Positions 14,200-28,055 of a stretch of 64,000 nt of DNA are shown piece by piece. The stretch's first letter is position 1. Each line of letters opens with the position of its first letter. Source of the stretch: Paraspadella gotoi (taxonomy: Eukaryota > Chaetognatha); assembly GCA_051294375.1 (NCBI GenBank), contig CM119265.1:1552654-1616653 (forward strand), in the 5' to 3' direction. Position numbers and translations under genes: made by a program. Under the pieces are notes generated by a model. That model saw nothing but the letters and a program-made list of their open reading frames with translations, was not told the origin of the DNA and made no database searches.

Positions 14200-16242
14200 C
14201 CTCATAACCAATATTCTGTTCTTTCCATTCTGACTTCTTCCTCTCTTATATCTCTCCTCTCCTCTCTCTCTTCTTCTCTTCCTCTTTTCTCTCTTCTCCC
14301 CTCTTCTCCTTCCTCTCTTCTTTTCTCTCTCATTCTCTCCTCTCCTTTCTCCCTGCCGCTCGGTCTCAACCTACTCAACCAATTAACTGAAAAAGCTCGA
14401 AGTGAAGGCTGCCTTCTGTGCTCTCTCTTCTACTGCCTTCTCCCTCATCCATCTTTTCCTATTTCTTTCTTCCTTTTTTCCCTCCCTCTCTTCTCTCTCC
14501 TCTCCTTATTCCATTTTCTCCTTCCTTTCTCCCTCTTCTTCTTCCCTAATATTCCTCCTTCTCTCTCTCTATATTCTCCTCTTCTCCTCTTCTTCTTATC
14601 CTTTCTCTCCTTTTTTCTCTCTTACTTTCTCTTTTTTCTTTCTCAATTCTTTTTTACTTTTTTCTTGCACTCATTTCATTTCCCCCCTTTCTTTCTCTTT
14701 TCTCGGCAGATGAAGAGATGTATGAGACATCGTAGATGAGTGAGGAGATGAGGCACGAGAGCTCAGGAGAGATGTGAGAGAAGAGAGAGTAGAGAGAGAC
14801 CGAGACGCTAGTGATGAGTCCGCCCCTTTTTCCATTTTTTACCTCTCACTACTTTTTCTTATTTCCACTCGTTGCTTCATTTCCTCTATACTTTATCACA
14901 CACGCGTGTTTTTTCTCCTCGTGATTATTTATTCATGTGCGCGGCACATATAATATATGCACTATTTTCTATTTTCCTCCATGTTCCCATTCTTCTCCTG
15001 ATAAATTCTTGACATTTTTAAAATAAGATTATAAGTACATCTCTCTCAACACCCTTCCACACCTCCTTTTCTCTCATTTTAAACGTTCCCCCTTTTCCCT
15101 CTTCTATTGTTTGAATTTTTTTCCCCCTTTCCATTTCCCTTTTGTCCATATTATTACTTATCTCTCTCTTTCTCCTCACTTTTTTTTCTTTCTCTTCTCT
15201 TTCCTTCTTTCACCTTCTACCTTTTTTCTTTTCTCTTCTCTTTTCCATTTCTTTCGCGCTTTTTTTTCTTATTTTCTCTTCTCTTTTTCCTTCGTTCAAT
15301 TTTTTTCCTTTTCTGCTTTCGTCTTTTCCTTTCTTTCACTTTTTTTCCTTTTTCTCTTCTCTTTTTCCTTTCTTTCACTTTTCTTTTTTTTTTCCTTATT
15401 CTCTTCTCTTTTTCCTTTCTTTCACTTTTTTCCTTTATTCTCTTCTCTTTTCCCTTCTTTCACATTTTCTTTTTTTTTTTCCTTTATTCTCTTCTCTTTT
15501 TCCTTTCTTTCACTTTACTTATTTTTCTCTTCTCTTCTCTTTTTCCTTTTCTTTTCTTTTTTTTTCCCTTTTTCTCTTCTCTTTTACGACCATCTTCTCT
15601 CTTCCGTCACTTTTTTATTGGCCGTCATTCTTGTCTCCTGTCAAACTAGAAACGAATATCGTCGTCGTCGTCGTCGTCTGTCGTCGTCGCTCGTTGACAT
15701 TTTACTAAAATCACTTTATTTCATTACTCATAGTCATTAGTAATAGGATATTTGCAATAAAGAATAACATATGCCTCTTAGATATTATGAATTCTCATTA
15801 ACGACTTCTAACAAGGAATGATGTATGATTGTATTATATAATATTAAAAACTAAGACAGATTGTATCTAACCTTGTTTGTATAGATGCTCCCTCTATTTC
15901 AAAAGACAACACTAAAAAGTACAATTAAAATTAATATAGCCTTTACTAAAATTGAAAATTTTCATATCTAATTTTTTACAAACGAGTGGAAATAAAAATA
16001 ATGATCGCTATTATTACAGTCTTTCTTGCATCTCTCATCGTTCTCGTCGTCCGATCGTCTCGTCGGTCGTTTCGTCGTGTGTCGTCCCCCGAGTCCAGAT
16101 TGAGGAGGTGAAAAGAAAAGAAACGAAGCGAAAAAAAATCTTTTGTTTCAAACGAAAACCGTAACAAGCAATAATGGCTCTCTCTCCTCTCTCTAACCTC
16201 TCTCTTTTCTTCAATCTCTCTCAACTTCCCTCTCTTCTCTAT

Positions 16243-16286
<44 letters not shown>

Positions 16287-16560
16287 ACTCTCTCTCCCTC
16301 TCCCTCTCTCCTTCTCTTTCTCTCTCTCCCTGTCTCTCTCTTTCTCTCTCACTCTCTCTTTCTCTTTCTCTTTTTTTTCTCTCTCTCGCTCTCTCTTATC
16401 TCTCTTTCTTCTCCCTCTCTCCCTCTCTCTCTCTATCTCTCTCTCTCTCGCACCTTCCCTCTCCCTCTCTCTCTTTAAGCCTCTTAAGCTTTTTCGCCAA
16501 CGGATTGTAAGCAAGCATTAGCAGCAGTCGCTACCTCTTTGCCTTAAATGTCACCAACTG
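14200..16560. repeat. Long polypyrimidine tract with (CT)n microsatellite
   Basis: 14220-14700 and 15110-15600 are almost pure C/T on the plus strand; 16238-16480 is (CT)n with minor interruptions. There is a short (GTC)n at 15660-15690. Predicted peptides are Ser/Phe/Leu repeats and not credible genes. Confidence 0.75.
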
Positions 16561-16759
16561 TTACCATTTTACGGTTTTCGTCGTCATCATCGTCATCATC
16601 ATCATCGTCTCTGTCTCTCTCTTTTCTTTTCTTTCTCTTCTTCTTCTTCTTCTTCCTCCTCTCACTCCTTTGCCATCAGTCACGGGGTTAGTCTCTCTCC
16701 TGAAAAGGGCAGCAGATTATAATTTTCCTTGAATCTCTTTCTTTGTTCAAGGGAAAGAA

Positions 16760-16765
16760 ATGTAG

Positions 16766-16844
<79 letters not shown>

Positions 16845-16868
16845 AAAAAAGAAAGAAAGAAAGAAAAA
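16760..16868 (+). repeat. (GAAA)n microsatellite
   Basis: Nearly pure GAAA repeats upstream of CCP module 1. The duplicate in copy A is at about 199-312. Confidence 0.9.
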
Positions 16869-16982
16869 ATTCTTTGAAACAACCAGGTATTCTGGGAGTT
16901 AATAAAATATTAAAATATTAATTTTAAAAATTAATTAAAATATTTACAAACTATTTAAAACGCCGCCTATTTTTATTTCCAG

Positions 16983-17177
16983 ATCTGAAATGTCCCAAAC
17001 TCTCGACGCCGATCGACGGCAGCGTGACCTACGGCGTCGTCGGCGCCGGGGAACGGAAATTCGGCGCCGGAGCTTCGTTCGATTGCGGCGCCGGGTTTAG
17101 ACTTCGCGGTGCCAGGGAGAAAGTCTGCGGCAATGGAGGGGAATGGTGGCCGAGCGAGGAACCGGAATGTTTAGAGG
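16983..17177 (+). CDS. CCP module 1 exon, phase 1-1
   Basis: The exon is 195 nt (65 codons), preceded by a TTTATTTCCAG acceptor and followed by a GTGAGT donor. The translation begins LKCPKLSTPIDGSV and has the four CCP cysteines in KCPKL, SFDCGAGF, KVCGN and EPEC, with WW in GEWWPS as the core tryptophan. The frame is open only in this copy; the duplicate at 412-616 carries scattered one-base insertions and has lost the donor GT. CCP modules fold as small beta-sandwiches with C1-C3 and C2-C4 disulfides. Confidence 0.9.
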
Positions 17178-20100
17178 GTGAGTAGGGGATTTTGATTGAT
17201 TTGATTTGATTTGATTTGATTTGATTTGATTTGATTTGGATTTGATTTGATTTGATTTGATTTGATTTGATTTGATTTGATTTTGATTTTGATTTGATTT
17301 TGATTTGATTTTGATTTGATTTATTTAATTGATTTATTTGATTTGATTTGATTTGATTTGACTAGTTTGATTGATTCGATTTAGTGATGGATTTAATTTT
17401 TTTATTGAATGATTTATTTATGGATTGATTGATGGATTATTTTATTTATAGACAGACTGAGTGCTTTACGGATTGATTGATTGATTATGGTATGATGATA
17501 TGTTCTAAACGAATGGACGAACGAATACGTACACATGAATATAAATGTAATAAATATGAAGAGCTAAACTATTTTAAATAAATATTTTAATGCTTCAGTT
17601 TCATCTTGTGAAAATGAAGGGTCGAGAGACGATTCGCCTTCTCAGGCAGAACCCACGAGAAGAAGACCGTTGAGTATATTGATTTAAAAAAAACATTATT
17701 AGAATATTTTATTATTTAATAGACTGTGAATAAATATTTTCAAATGAGTTAGGGTTTTTCTTTCTTTCTTTCTTTTGCTTCTTTTTTTTTTTTTTTTTTT
17801 TTCTTTTTTTCTGATCCAAGTTTATGAATTGTCAAGTATTTCATTTCCTTTTATGAATTATCTATTTATTCATTTACTTTTTTCTATTAAATCTTTTTTG
17901 TTCTTTCTTTCTTTCTTTCTTTCTTTCTTCTTTTCTTTCTTTTCTTTCTTTCTTTCTTTCTTCTTTCTTTCTTTCTTTCCTTTCTCTCTTTCTCTCTTTC
18001 TTTTTTTTTAATTTTTACTCCTTTTTTAATATTTAGCGCTACCTTCTTTCTTCTTTCCTTCTTCTTCCTTACTTTATTTACACATAAGATCTTTAGATAA
18101 TTGGGAAAAATCTTCGTTATCTACTTATTAATATTCATTGATAGATTGTATATACATATATACATTTACATTTACGTCGTTTGAGATTTAGATTTGTGGT
18201 GAAGTGTTCGTCAATTTTTGTTTTAATTTCGTTTAATTTCTGGTTTTTTTTTTCTCTCTTTTTTTTTATATTTTTTAATTTCCGCCAAAAAAAAATATTT
18301 TTTTTTTTTCATTTTTTCGTCAAAAAATAAAAACACGTGGATTTTGACGAATTAATTATCTACAAAAATATTTTAATCATATTCCCAACTGCACCTAATT
18401 GCAATATTATCATTAATTATCATTAATCCACATAATCGACGCACAAAAAATAATTATTAAAATTATTAAAATTATTAAAATTATAACGCACATGACATTT
18501 CACTGATTGATACTAATTAAACATCAAATAATCAATCACTTAACATCGTTTATATTTCACACATAAAATATTTTCACAATTTTACAATTTTCAAAACCAA
18601 AATCACTTTATCACTTAACCAATTTATCACTTAACCAATTTATCACTCCCAATGAATTAAATCACTTAACTAATCCCGTCTCGCCTGAATTCGGTCTCAC
18701 CTTTTGCCCGCTCTCGCCTGAATTCGGTCTCACCTTTTGCCCGCTCTTGCCTGAATTTGGTCTCTCCTTTTGCCCGCTCTCCCCTGAATTCGGTCTCACA
18801 TTTTGCCCGCTCTCGCCTGAATTCGGTCTCACCTTTTGCCCGCTTCGACTCGCTCTTCCCGCATTTTTGATCATTTCGTCTTTTGCTCTTTTGTTTATTC
18901 GTCGTATTTCGCCATCTAACAAATAAAAAAAAATTAAAACAACAACAAAAAACACAAAAACAAAAACGACAACGACAACAACAACAACAACCACAACAAA
19001 AAAACACATCGTCTGCCCACGAAAAATAAACCTTAATCGACCACAAATATCGTCTTTCCACAAAACCGCGCCAACCATCCACAACTTTTTCCTCGACCAC
19101 TCCCCGCGCTAAACCCGCTCGACTTCAGACCACTGCGGAGCGCCCCGCGAGATCGAGTACGCGTATCACGACGGCGATCCGCGCCGCGCTTTCTTTCCCC
19201 TCGATACGCAGCTGCTTTATCGATGCAAAGAAGGATACGAACCTTTTAACGGATTGCCCATTGCACATTGTGTCATCAGCGACATTGGCGGAATCGCAGT
19301 TTGGGTCGGACCAAAACTGAGTTGCAAACGTTTGCGTGTGGGTGGAGGAGGAGAGAGGGAGAGGGAGATTAGGATGAGAGAGAGAGAGAGAAGAGAGAGA
19401 AGATGAAGAGAGAGATGAGAGTGAGAGAGAGAGAGAGAGAGAGATGAGGAGGAGAGAGAGAGGATATAAATAAAAAGAGGCATGATAGAACTTCACTAAG
19501 ATTAGGAAAGAGAGAAAAGAAAATGTAAAAAAAGAAAAGAAAGGGAAAAGAGAAAAGAAAGGGAAAAGAAAAGAAAAGAAAGGACAAAGATAGGTGCGAT
19601 AAAAAATCGAATTCGCGGGGGAAATTTTAAAAAATAAAGGAGAAGTTTTTTATCGATTTTCTCAGAAATGACTTCGTTTTACGTTGAGAAGAAAAGTCGA
19701 ATGTCTTTTGTTTTTTCCTTCGAGTCGAAGTCTGAATTCGTTGATTAGTCCCGACATCTCGCGTGAAAGATAAAAAGCATTTTAAAGAATAAAAACAAAA
19801 GATTCTTCAATACTTGCATTAGTTATGATTTTAATCACTAACGTTTATTTCGCACTAAAAACTTTAAATTATTCCGCTTTTGTGAAAAAAAAATTGAATT
19901 CAACTTTTTTAACGATTATTTATTTATCTTCCCGCCCCAAAACAAACAAACAAAAATGCCCTAACAACAAAATTTGAAACGTAAACTTGAAAACAAATAT
20001 ATCTCCGACGACGACGACGACGACGACAACAATGACGACGACAACAATGACGACGACAACAACGACGTCCCTTTTTCCTTTCCGACTCTCACAACATCAA

Positions 20101-21637
20101 CCTCACTACATCAATCTCCTTCCTCAACTACATCAACGAATTCTCACCATCACATATCACACATTTTCCAAATCACTTTCCGAATCACCTCTCCCCCCAT
20201 GCCAACTGAAAACAAAAGCCCGCCATTGCGGTCACCCGGGCAAAGTGGCCAACGCCAAGCTGCTGGGCAAAAAGTTCGAGTTTCCCGCCATCGTGGAATT
20301 CGTCTGCAAGTCTGGATTCCGGGTTCAGGCGCCGGAAGGGATGTCGAACGCCCCCAAGTATCTCTCCAAGTTGGGGAAAATGAGATGCAGAAAGGACGGG
20401 AAGTGGGCGGGGATCAAACCCGTCTGCAAGTGTACGTAGAGATTTCATTTTCGTTTTCGTTTGGCTCATTTGAATAATTTTGATTGATTGATTGATTGAT
20501 TAATTGATTGATTTGATTGATTAATTGCTTGATTCATTGATTGATTATATTAACTTAATAGTTTAGTAACAAAGTAGTGCATTTGATCGATCGGAGTCCG
20601 ATTAAATCTCCGTTAGCCTTCTTTCCCGAAAGCACCCCTTTTCAGCTTAAATTTAAGAAATTGAGTTTCTTTTTTTTAGATAGAACGATTAGAATAAAGG
20701 AAAAGAATAGGGATTTGGTCCAAAAAATGGTGACAGTTTTTGTTAAGGATTAGGGTTAGGTTTAAGATTAAGAAACGAGGGTAAGAATTAAGGTTTAAGA
20801 TTAAGAAACATTTATAAAGTTATTAAGGTTAATAATTAGGGTTAATATTTAATTCAGAGATTAGGAACAGAAATAAGATGCTTTCGAAAAATAGTGCAAG
20901 TTCCGAAATGCGAGGAAAATCTGACGGGAAAATCTTTCATATTCAACGCTCTCAATATGAGAGGCGAGAGCCACACGTGGTCACAATATGAGAGGCGCAT
21001 GCCACACTTGGTCACAATATGAGAGGCGCATGCCACACTTGATCACAAATGTGTCTCTCCTTCACGACACACGTAATAAATATTTGTTGAAAAATAGTTT
21101 AAATTTTGTTAACTTAACTTAGCAAAGTAGACCCGAGTTTGGTTATCTGCTTCAGTTTTTTTTTTTTTTTTTAATTCTTTTAAATTATAATTAACAATTC
21201 TTCAATCATGATTTTTCGATGTTACTTTTATTTAAATATCTGATTTCGTTTCACTCTACATAATAACACATTTAACTAATTTTAATCATTTTTCGTTGTT
21301 GCAATTTTATCACATCTTTATTTATAGCGTGAACCACCATTCTTGCTAGCATCAGATGCAGTCAGTCAAGGCGATCGTCTTTTCTCACGTTTCATCCCTG
21401 TTTGCATCTTATGCAGCCATTCAATGCGATTGTCTTTTCTCAAGTTTCATCCCTGTTTGCATCTTATGCAGCCATTCAATGCGATCGTCTTTTCTCACGT
21501 TTCATCCCTGTTTGCATCTTATGCAGCCATTCAATGCGATCACTTACCCAAACTTCGTCACGGTTCGACCATCGGTGGAGAAACTTCGATCGGGGCAAAA
21601 GTCAGATTCAGCTGCAATTTCTCGTACAGGTGATTTG

Positions 21638-21670
<33 letters not shown>

Positions 21671-24048
21671 AATATTTATCTATTCGTTTAGTCATTTATT
21701 GTGCAGATATGTGATATTTCGTTATCAGTTATTTTATTGAGTCATAAATTTATTTATGAATACGATCATTCATTCATTCATTCATTCATTCATTAAATTA
21801 TTATTTCATTCATTCATTCATTCATTCTTTAAATTATTTGTTCATTCATTTATTCATTCATTTATTCATTTATTCATTCATTATTTTATTCATTCATTCA
21901 TTCATTCATTCATTCATTTATTCATTTATTCATTCATTCATTTATTCATTCATTCATTCATTCATTCATTCATTCATTTATTCATTCATTCGTTCGTTCG
22001 TTCGTTCACTTACCCTCCCAGACTCATCGGCCCGTCCGAACTTACATGCGGCAATGACGGGAAATGGAGCGGCGACGGCCTCATGCCCAAATGTCAAGGT
22101 GAGTCACATGACCATGTCAGGTGACATTGTCACGTGACATGGTTCTCGGCTGATCACGTGATTTTAGTTCACGCGTCCGGAGTCAAAGTTGATCTAAAAA
22201 AAAGCTGACGTGTTAATCTCAAGATGTCTTTTGTAAATATTCAAAATAATAATTAAAAATGCTAATAATTCACATCAAAAATAATATAAATATATATTGA
22301 AAAATAATAATAATAACAATTTAACAATATTTGTTTTCAATCGTAATCATGTTGTTAATACACGTTTTAAAAAGCAGAAAACATCTAATTTCAATTAAAA
22401 TACATAAATAATTAGTACTTTAGATTTACTAACAAAACTATATTAAATTACTATCTTTTCAATTTCTTCATTTCGCTGCTGGGATTAATATCGACAACAA
22501 CAACAACCGCTTTTCATTTTTTTATTTTATTTAAACTTGAAAATATAATTTTTTTTGAATTCTTATTTTTAATTTAAAAATATTCAATAATAATAAATAA
22601 ATAAAATCGGAATGAATCACAAACGTAAATATATCACACGCTGTACGAATTTGAATCACATTATGTCACAAACGCGCCACGGAACAAAAACACCGCGCCA
22701 TCCCAACGCCACACCAACGCCATCCAAAACGCCACTCCAACGCCACACCAACGCCATCCCAAACGCCACTCCAACGCCATCCCAAACGCCATCTTCAGCC
22801 TATTCCATCTACAAACGCGGTTCCTCTCATTCCATCTTTCCAGAGATTGACTCGGCAGAATTCTATCACCCTCACTTAAATCAAGTTCACATTCACAGAC
22901 GCAAAACTGTTTTCACGCCGACGAAGGGAAGAGCGAGAGAGAGAGGAGAGAGAACGGCGAGGCATTGCGTCATCGCAGGTAGAATGCCGTAGCTCGATGC
23001 CGTCGAGGGGTGTATTTAGAGTATTCGCTGTGTATTTACTACAGGGTGGGATTACCAAATATAATATTTTCTTTTCCATCGTAATTGTCCCCATAAATTA
23101 CTTTAAAAATATATCTAGAAGATTAGAAAACAAGTTATTGATTTTCATTATGTGATTTGTATCGAAATAATCGAAGTTAAAATAGTTATGGCATGTATCA
23201 TATTAATGATTTGCTTTTTTTTCCTTTACAAAAATATATAAAATAGTATATTTTTTTAATATTTATTTTTAAAAAGTCATTATTTCTTTTTTTTTCCAAC
23301 ATTATTATTCTTTTCAAAAAAAACCCTTTTTTTCGCTTTCTACTTCCGTCGGATAACTATTTAGCTCCTGGTAGGTTTTTTTATTACAATTACTTTACAT
23401 TCTTTACATGGCAATAAATTTTAACCCGATAAAAATGAATCATTCGATTCTTTGATATCAAGGATTTTCATTGGTCGGGCTCAATTTTCTGCCATCCAAT
23501 CAGAGTCGTCCTTTTTTTTTATTGAATTCTTATTTCAACGATCGCATGGATCGCATGGGATTATGTAATTAGATAATCTATTCTATTGGATGTGAATAAA
23601 ATTGGATGTGATTAAAATTGGATTAAAACCAACTGAAATTGTTCGTAGTAAAAATGATGTTATGGAAAGGTGGTTTGAATTAAAAGAGGCTTAAACTTAA
23701 AGAGTGAGAGGGAGAGAGAGGGAGAGAGAGAGAGGGAGAGCGAGAGGGAGAGAGAGAGAGAAAGTCTCTAAACCACCCCCTCCAAACACCTTCTCCAGAA
23801 ATCGACTGCAAATCTCCGGGAATTCTCCACAACGGATACATTGAAGGAGATCGAACGACTCTGGAATCGGTTATCGTCTTTCAATGCGTCGAGGGGGCGC
23901 AGTTCGACGGCGGCTCAGACAGAGCCATCTGTCGGGAGGACGGAACTTGGTCCCATCCGCTGCCTAAATGCTGGCGTGAGCGAGAAAGAGAGAATCGGGG
24001 AGGGGAAAGTCTTAGTTGTTGTTGTCGTCGTTGTTGTTGTTGTCTTCG

Positions 24049-24081
<33 letters not shown>

Positions 24082-26957
24082 CTTTTTGTCCTTTAATTAT
24101 GAATTTAAGATAGGAGTGAAAAAGTTAGAGGGGTCGATAATAACTTAAATTAAAACATTTGAATTAAGTATTGTTTTGTTTGTTTGTTGATTGTTGAGTA
24201 TAGCAGAAAAACTAATTTTACTTTGCACAACAAAGTACGCTGTTGAAGTTGATATCAATGTAATAAATACATTACTAATAATAATTATTATTGATGATTA
24301 TTAATGAGGTTTCACAGCCAAGATTTTACTATCCGTCTCGCTCTCACTTTTCTCCCTTTCTTCATGTANNNNNNNNNNNNNNNNNNNNNNNNNNNNNNNN
24401 NNNNNNNNNNNNNNNNNNNNNNNNNNNNNNNNNNNNNNNNNNNNNNNNNNNNNNNNNNNNNNNNNNNNNNNNNNNNNNNNNNNNNNNNNNNNNNNNNNNN
24501 NNNNNNNNNNNNNNNNNNNNNNNNNNNNNNNNNNNNNNNNNNNNNNNNNNNNNNNNNNNNNNNNNNNNNNNNNNNNNNNNNNNNNNNNNNNNNNNNNNNN
24601 NNNNNNNNNNNNNNNNNNNNNNNNNNNNNNNNNNNNNNNNNNNNNNNNNNNNNNNNNNNNNNNNNNNNNNNNNNNNNNNNNNNNNNNNNNNNNNNNNNNN
24701 NNNNNNNNNNNNNNNNNNNNNNNNNNNNNNNNNNNNNNNNNNNNNNNNNNNNNNNNNNNNNNNNNNNNNNNNNNNNNNNNNNNNNNNNNNNNNNNNNNNN
24801 NNNNNNNNNNNNNNNNNNNNNNNNNNNNNNNAAAAAAGAAAAGAAAAGAAAAGAAAAATAAGGAGTGAAGAAAGAAAGTGTATGAGAAAAAAGATAAAAG
24901 ATAAAGGGTAAAGAAAGGAATTTAGAAAAACAAGTAAGTTAAAGTTAAACTGTATAAATTGATTCCCGATTTCACCGCTCAACTCTCGATTACAATTTTT
25001 TTTTTTTTAAATATTTTAATCTTTTCCCTGTCTCATTTACTTTTATTCTTTTAACTTCTCTCTCTTTCTCTTCTCCTTTTTACCCCATCTCATTTATCTT
25101 CTCTCCTCTCTCCTTCTCCCCTCATTCCCGCTCTTTCCTCTCTCCTCCTCATTCCTCTCTCCTTCTTCTCCTCCTCCTCTCTCCTCTTTCCTCTTCCCTC
25201 TTCCTCCTCTCAGCCCCTTGCACAGAGCGCCCACCTTGGATCCGCAAAGGACGAGTTGTCTTCCACAATCACGATCACGGAAGCAAAGCGAGATACGAGT
25301 GCGATAGCGGGTAAGGATCAAGCAATCAATCAATCAATTCATCAATCAATTGATCATTTGATCAATTAATAAATTTATCGTTTATTCAATCAATCAAATA
25401 TTCATTCAAGTATTCATTTAATCATTTAAAAGATCAATGAAATAATCGATCGAACGACGAACCAATCAATCAATCAATCGGTTGATCATTTAATCAATCA
25501 ATCAAATATTCATTCAATTGTTCAACTAATCCTTTAATCAATAGATCAATGAAATAATCANNNNNNNNNNNNNNNNNNNNNNNNNCTCGATTACATTTTT
25601 TTTTTAAATATTTTAATCTTTTCCCTGTCTCATTACTTATATTCTTTTAACTTCTCTCTCTTTCTCTTCTCCTTTTTACCCATCTCATTTATCTTCTCTC
25701 CTCTCTCCTTCTCCCCTCATTCCCGCTCTTTCCTCTCTCCTCCTCATTCCTCTCTCCTTCTCCCCTCATTCCCGCTCTTTCCTCTCTCCTCTCATTCCTC
25801 TCTCCTTCTTCTCTCCTCTCTCTCCTCTTTCCTCTCCCTCTTCCTTCTCTCAGCCCTTGCACAGAGCGCCCACCTTGGATACGCAAAGGACGAGTTGTCT
25901 TCCACAATCACGATCACGGAAGCAAAGCGAGATACGAGTGCGATAGCGGGTAAGGATCAAGCAATCGATCAATCAATTCATCAATCAATTGATCATTTGA
26001 TCAATCAATAAATTTATCATTTATTCATCAATCAAATATTCATTCAAGTATTCATTTAATCATTTAAAAGATCAATGAAATAATCGATCGAACGACGAAC
26101 CAATCAATCAATCAATCGGTTTGATCATTTAATCAATCAATCAAATATTCATTGAATTATTCAACTAATCCTTTAATCAATAGATTAATGAAATAATCAA
26201 TCGAACGAAAAACCAATCTATCAATCAATCAATCCATCAAATCAATTGTTCTTTTAATCAATCAATCAATTTATCATTTATTCATTCAATTATTTAACTA
26301 ATCCTTTAATCAATAGATCAATGAAATAATCAATCGAACGGCAAACAATTTATCAATCAATCAATCAATTGATCATTTCCCACTTTCTTCCCCCGCGCCT
26401 CAAGATTCGCGTTAAACGTTGAGGCGAATCGAGCCGAACTCACTTGTCAATTCGGAAAGTGGTGGGAACGAAACCGGCCTGCGAAGCCAGTGAGTTTTGA
26501 CAGTGGAACCCTTGAGATTTGAAAGTAGAAACTGTGAAATTTGAGAGTGGAACCAGTGAGATTTGAAAGTAGAAACTGTGAAATTTGAGAGTGGAACCAG
26601 TGAGATTTGAAAGTAGAGTCTGTTAGATTTGAGAGTAGAACCCGTGAGATTTGAAAGTAGAATCTGTTAGATTTGAGAGTGGAACAAGTGAGATTTGAAA
26701 GTAAAATTTGTTAGATTTGAGAGTGGAAGCAGTGAGCATTAAAAGTGGAAACGCTTGCTATGTTTTAAAAGTTCTGACACCGTCTTGCTCTTGTTCATAT
26801 TGTAAATAAATTCCACTTTGGTTTCATGCTGAAATCTCTGTCTACTTACTTAAATGTTATATTTACATTTATATTTATAACTGTAACCCACGAGTATTGA
26901 GAGTAAAACCAATAAGATCTAGATGAGTAAACATCCAATCTCTCTCTCTCTCTCTCT

Positions 26958-26995
<38 letters not shown>

Positions 26996-27263
26996 ATCCC
27001 GCCCCCCGCCCCCCCGAAGAATACTGCCCGTTCCCTGGTTACATCGAAAATGGTCACATCTTCTTGGTCGGCAACTTAGGAGAATACGATTATCGCCCTT
27101 ACATCCCGAACGTCGGAGAAAGAAGAAAGATTCGTTACGATTGTAACAAAAACTTTAAACTCAAAGTAAGGAATTGACGGCAAGAAAAGACGGCTTGGTT
27201 AAATGGTTGAAAGTTACTATTTAAATATATTTGAATGATCAGTAAATACCTTCATTAAAAGAC

Positions 27264-27340
<77 letters not shown>

Positions 27341-27956
27341 GATTGATTGATTGATTGGTAGATTAGTTGATCGATTGACTCATTGGTCAATATACTTAGT
27401 AGAGATCCTATTGATTTATTGATTGATTGAATAACTGATTGATTGATTGAATAATTGATTGATTGATTACCAGGGACCAAACGCAGCCACCTGCGTCGAC
27501 GGCGACTGGAGCCCGGAGATGAAACCGACTTGCGTCCCTGGGAAACATCCGGATCTTGAGAGAGATTTGCGGGGAAGGAGATCAGTCGAGAGATTGGAAG
27601 GTGAGAAAGATTTAGGGAAAGATTTGCAGGGAAGGAGATCAGTTAGGAGATTGGAAGGTGAGAAGGATTTAGGGAAATATTTGCAGGGAAGGAGATCAGT
27701 CGAGAGATTGGAAGGTGAGAAAGATTTAGGGAAAGATTTGCAAGGAAGGAGATCAGTCGAGAGATTGGAAGGTGAGATAGATTTAGGGAAAGATTTTCAG
27801 GGAAGGAGATCAGTCGAGAGATTGGAAGGAGATATGTAATGTCAGAAATTTTGATAAATATTTGATTAGTTTATCATTAGGGCCGTCGAAGTGATTTTTT
27901 GAATCATAAGGTATTATCATGTATTTAATTTAAAGGCTAAATAGAACTTTCACCCC

Positions 27957-28055
<99 letters not shown>

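Larger units (their letters stand above)
25318..26375 (+). repeat. ATCA-type imperfect repeats within a duplicated intron
   Basis: Imperfect AATC/ATCA repeats with ATTC inserts. The first part (25318-25560) recurs after the 25-N gap (25958-26200) together with the exon before it. Confidence 0.8.

Noticed and set aside
15107-15740. Long open frames rich in Phe, Ser and Leu, as if a membrane protein
   Set aside because: Three overlapping frames are open at once because the DNA is nearly pure pyrimidine; there is no start context, splice signal or complexity.
27538-27839. CCP gene ending at the TAA after the 57-bp repeat
   Set aside because: A further exon with a full CCP module, correct phase and its own stop follows at 28058; termination here would only occur if no donor in the repeat were used.
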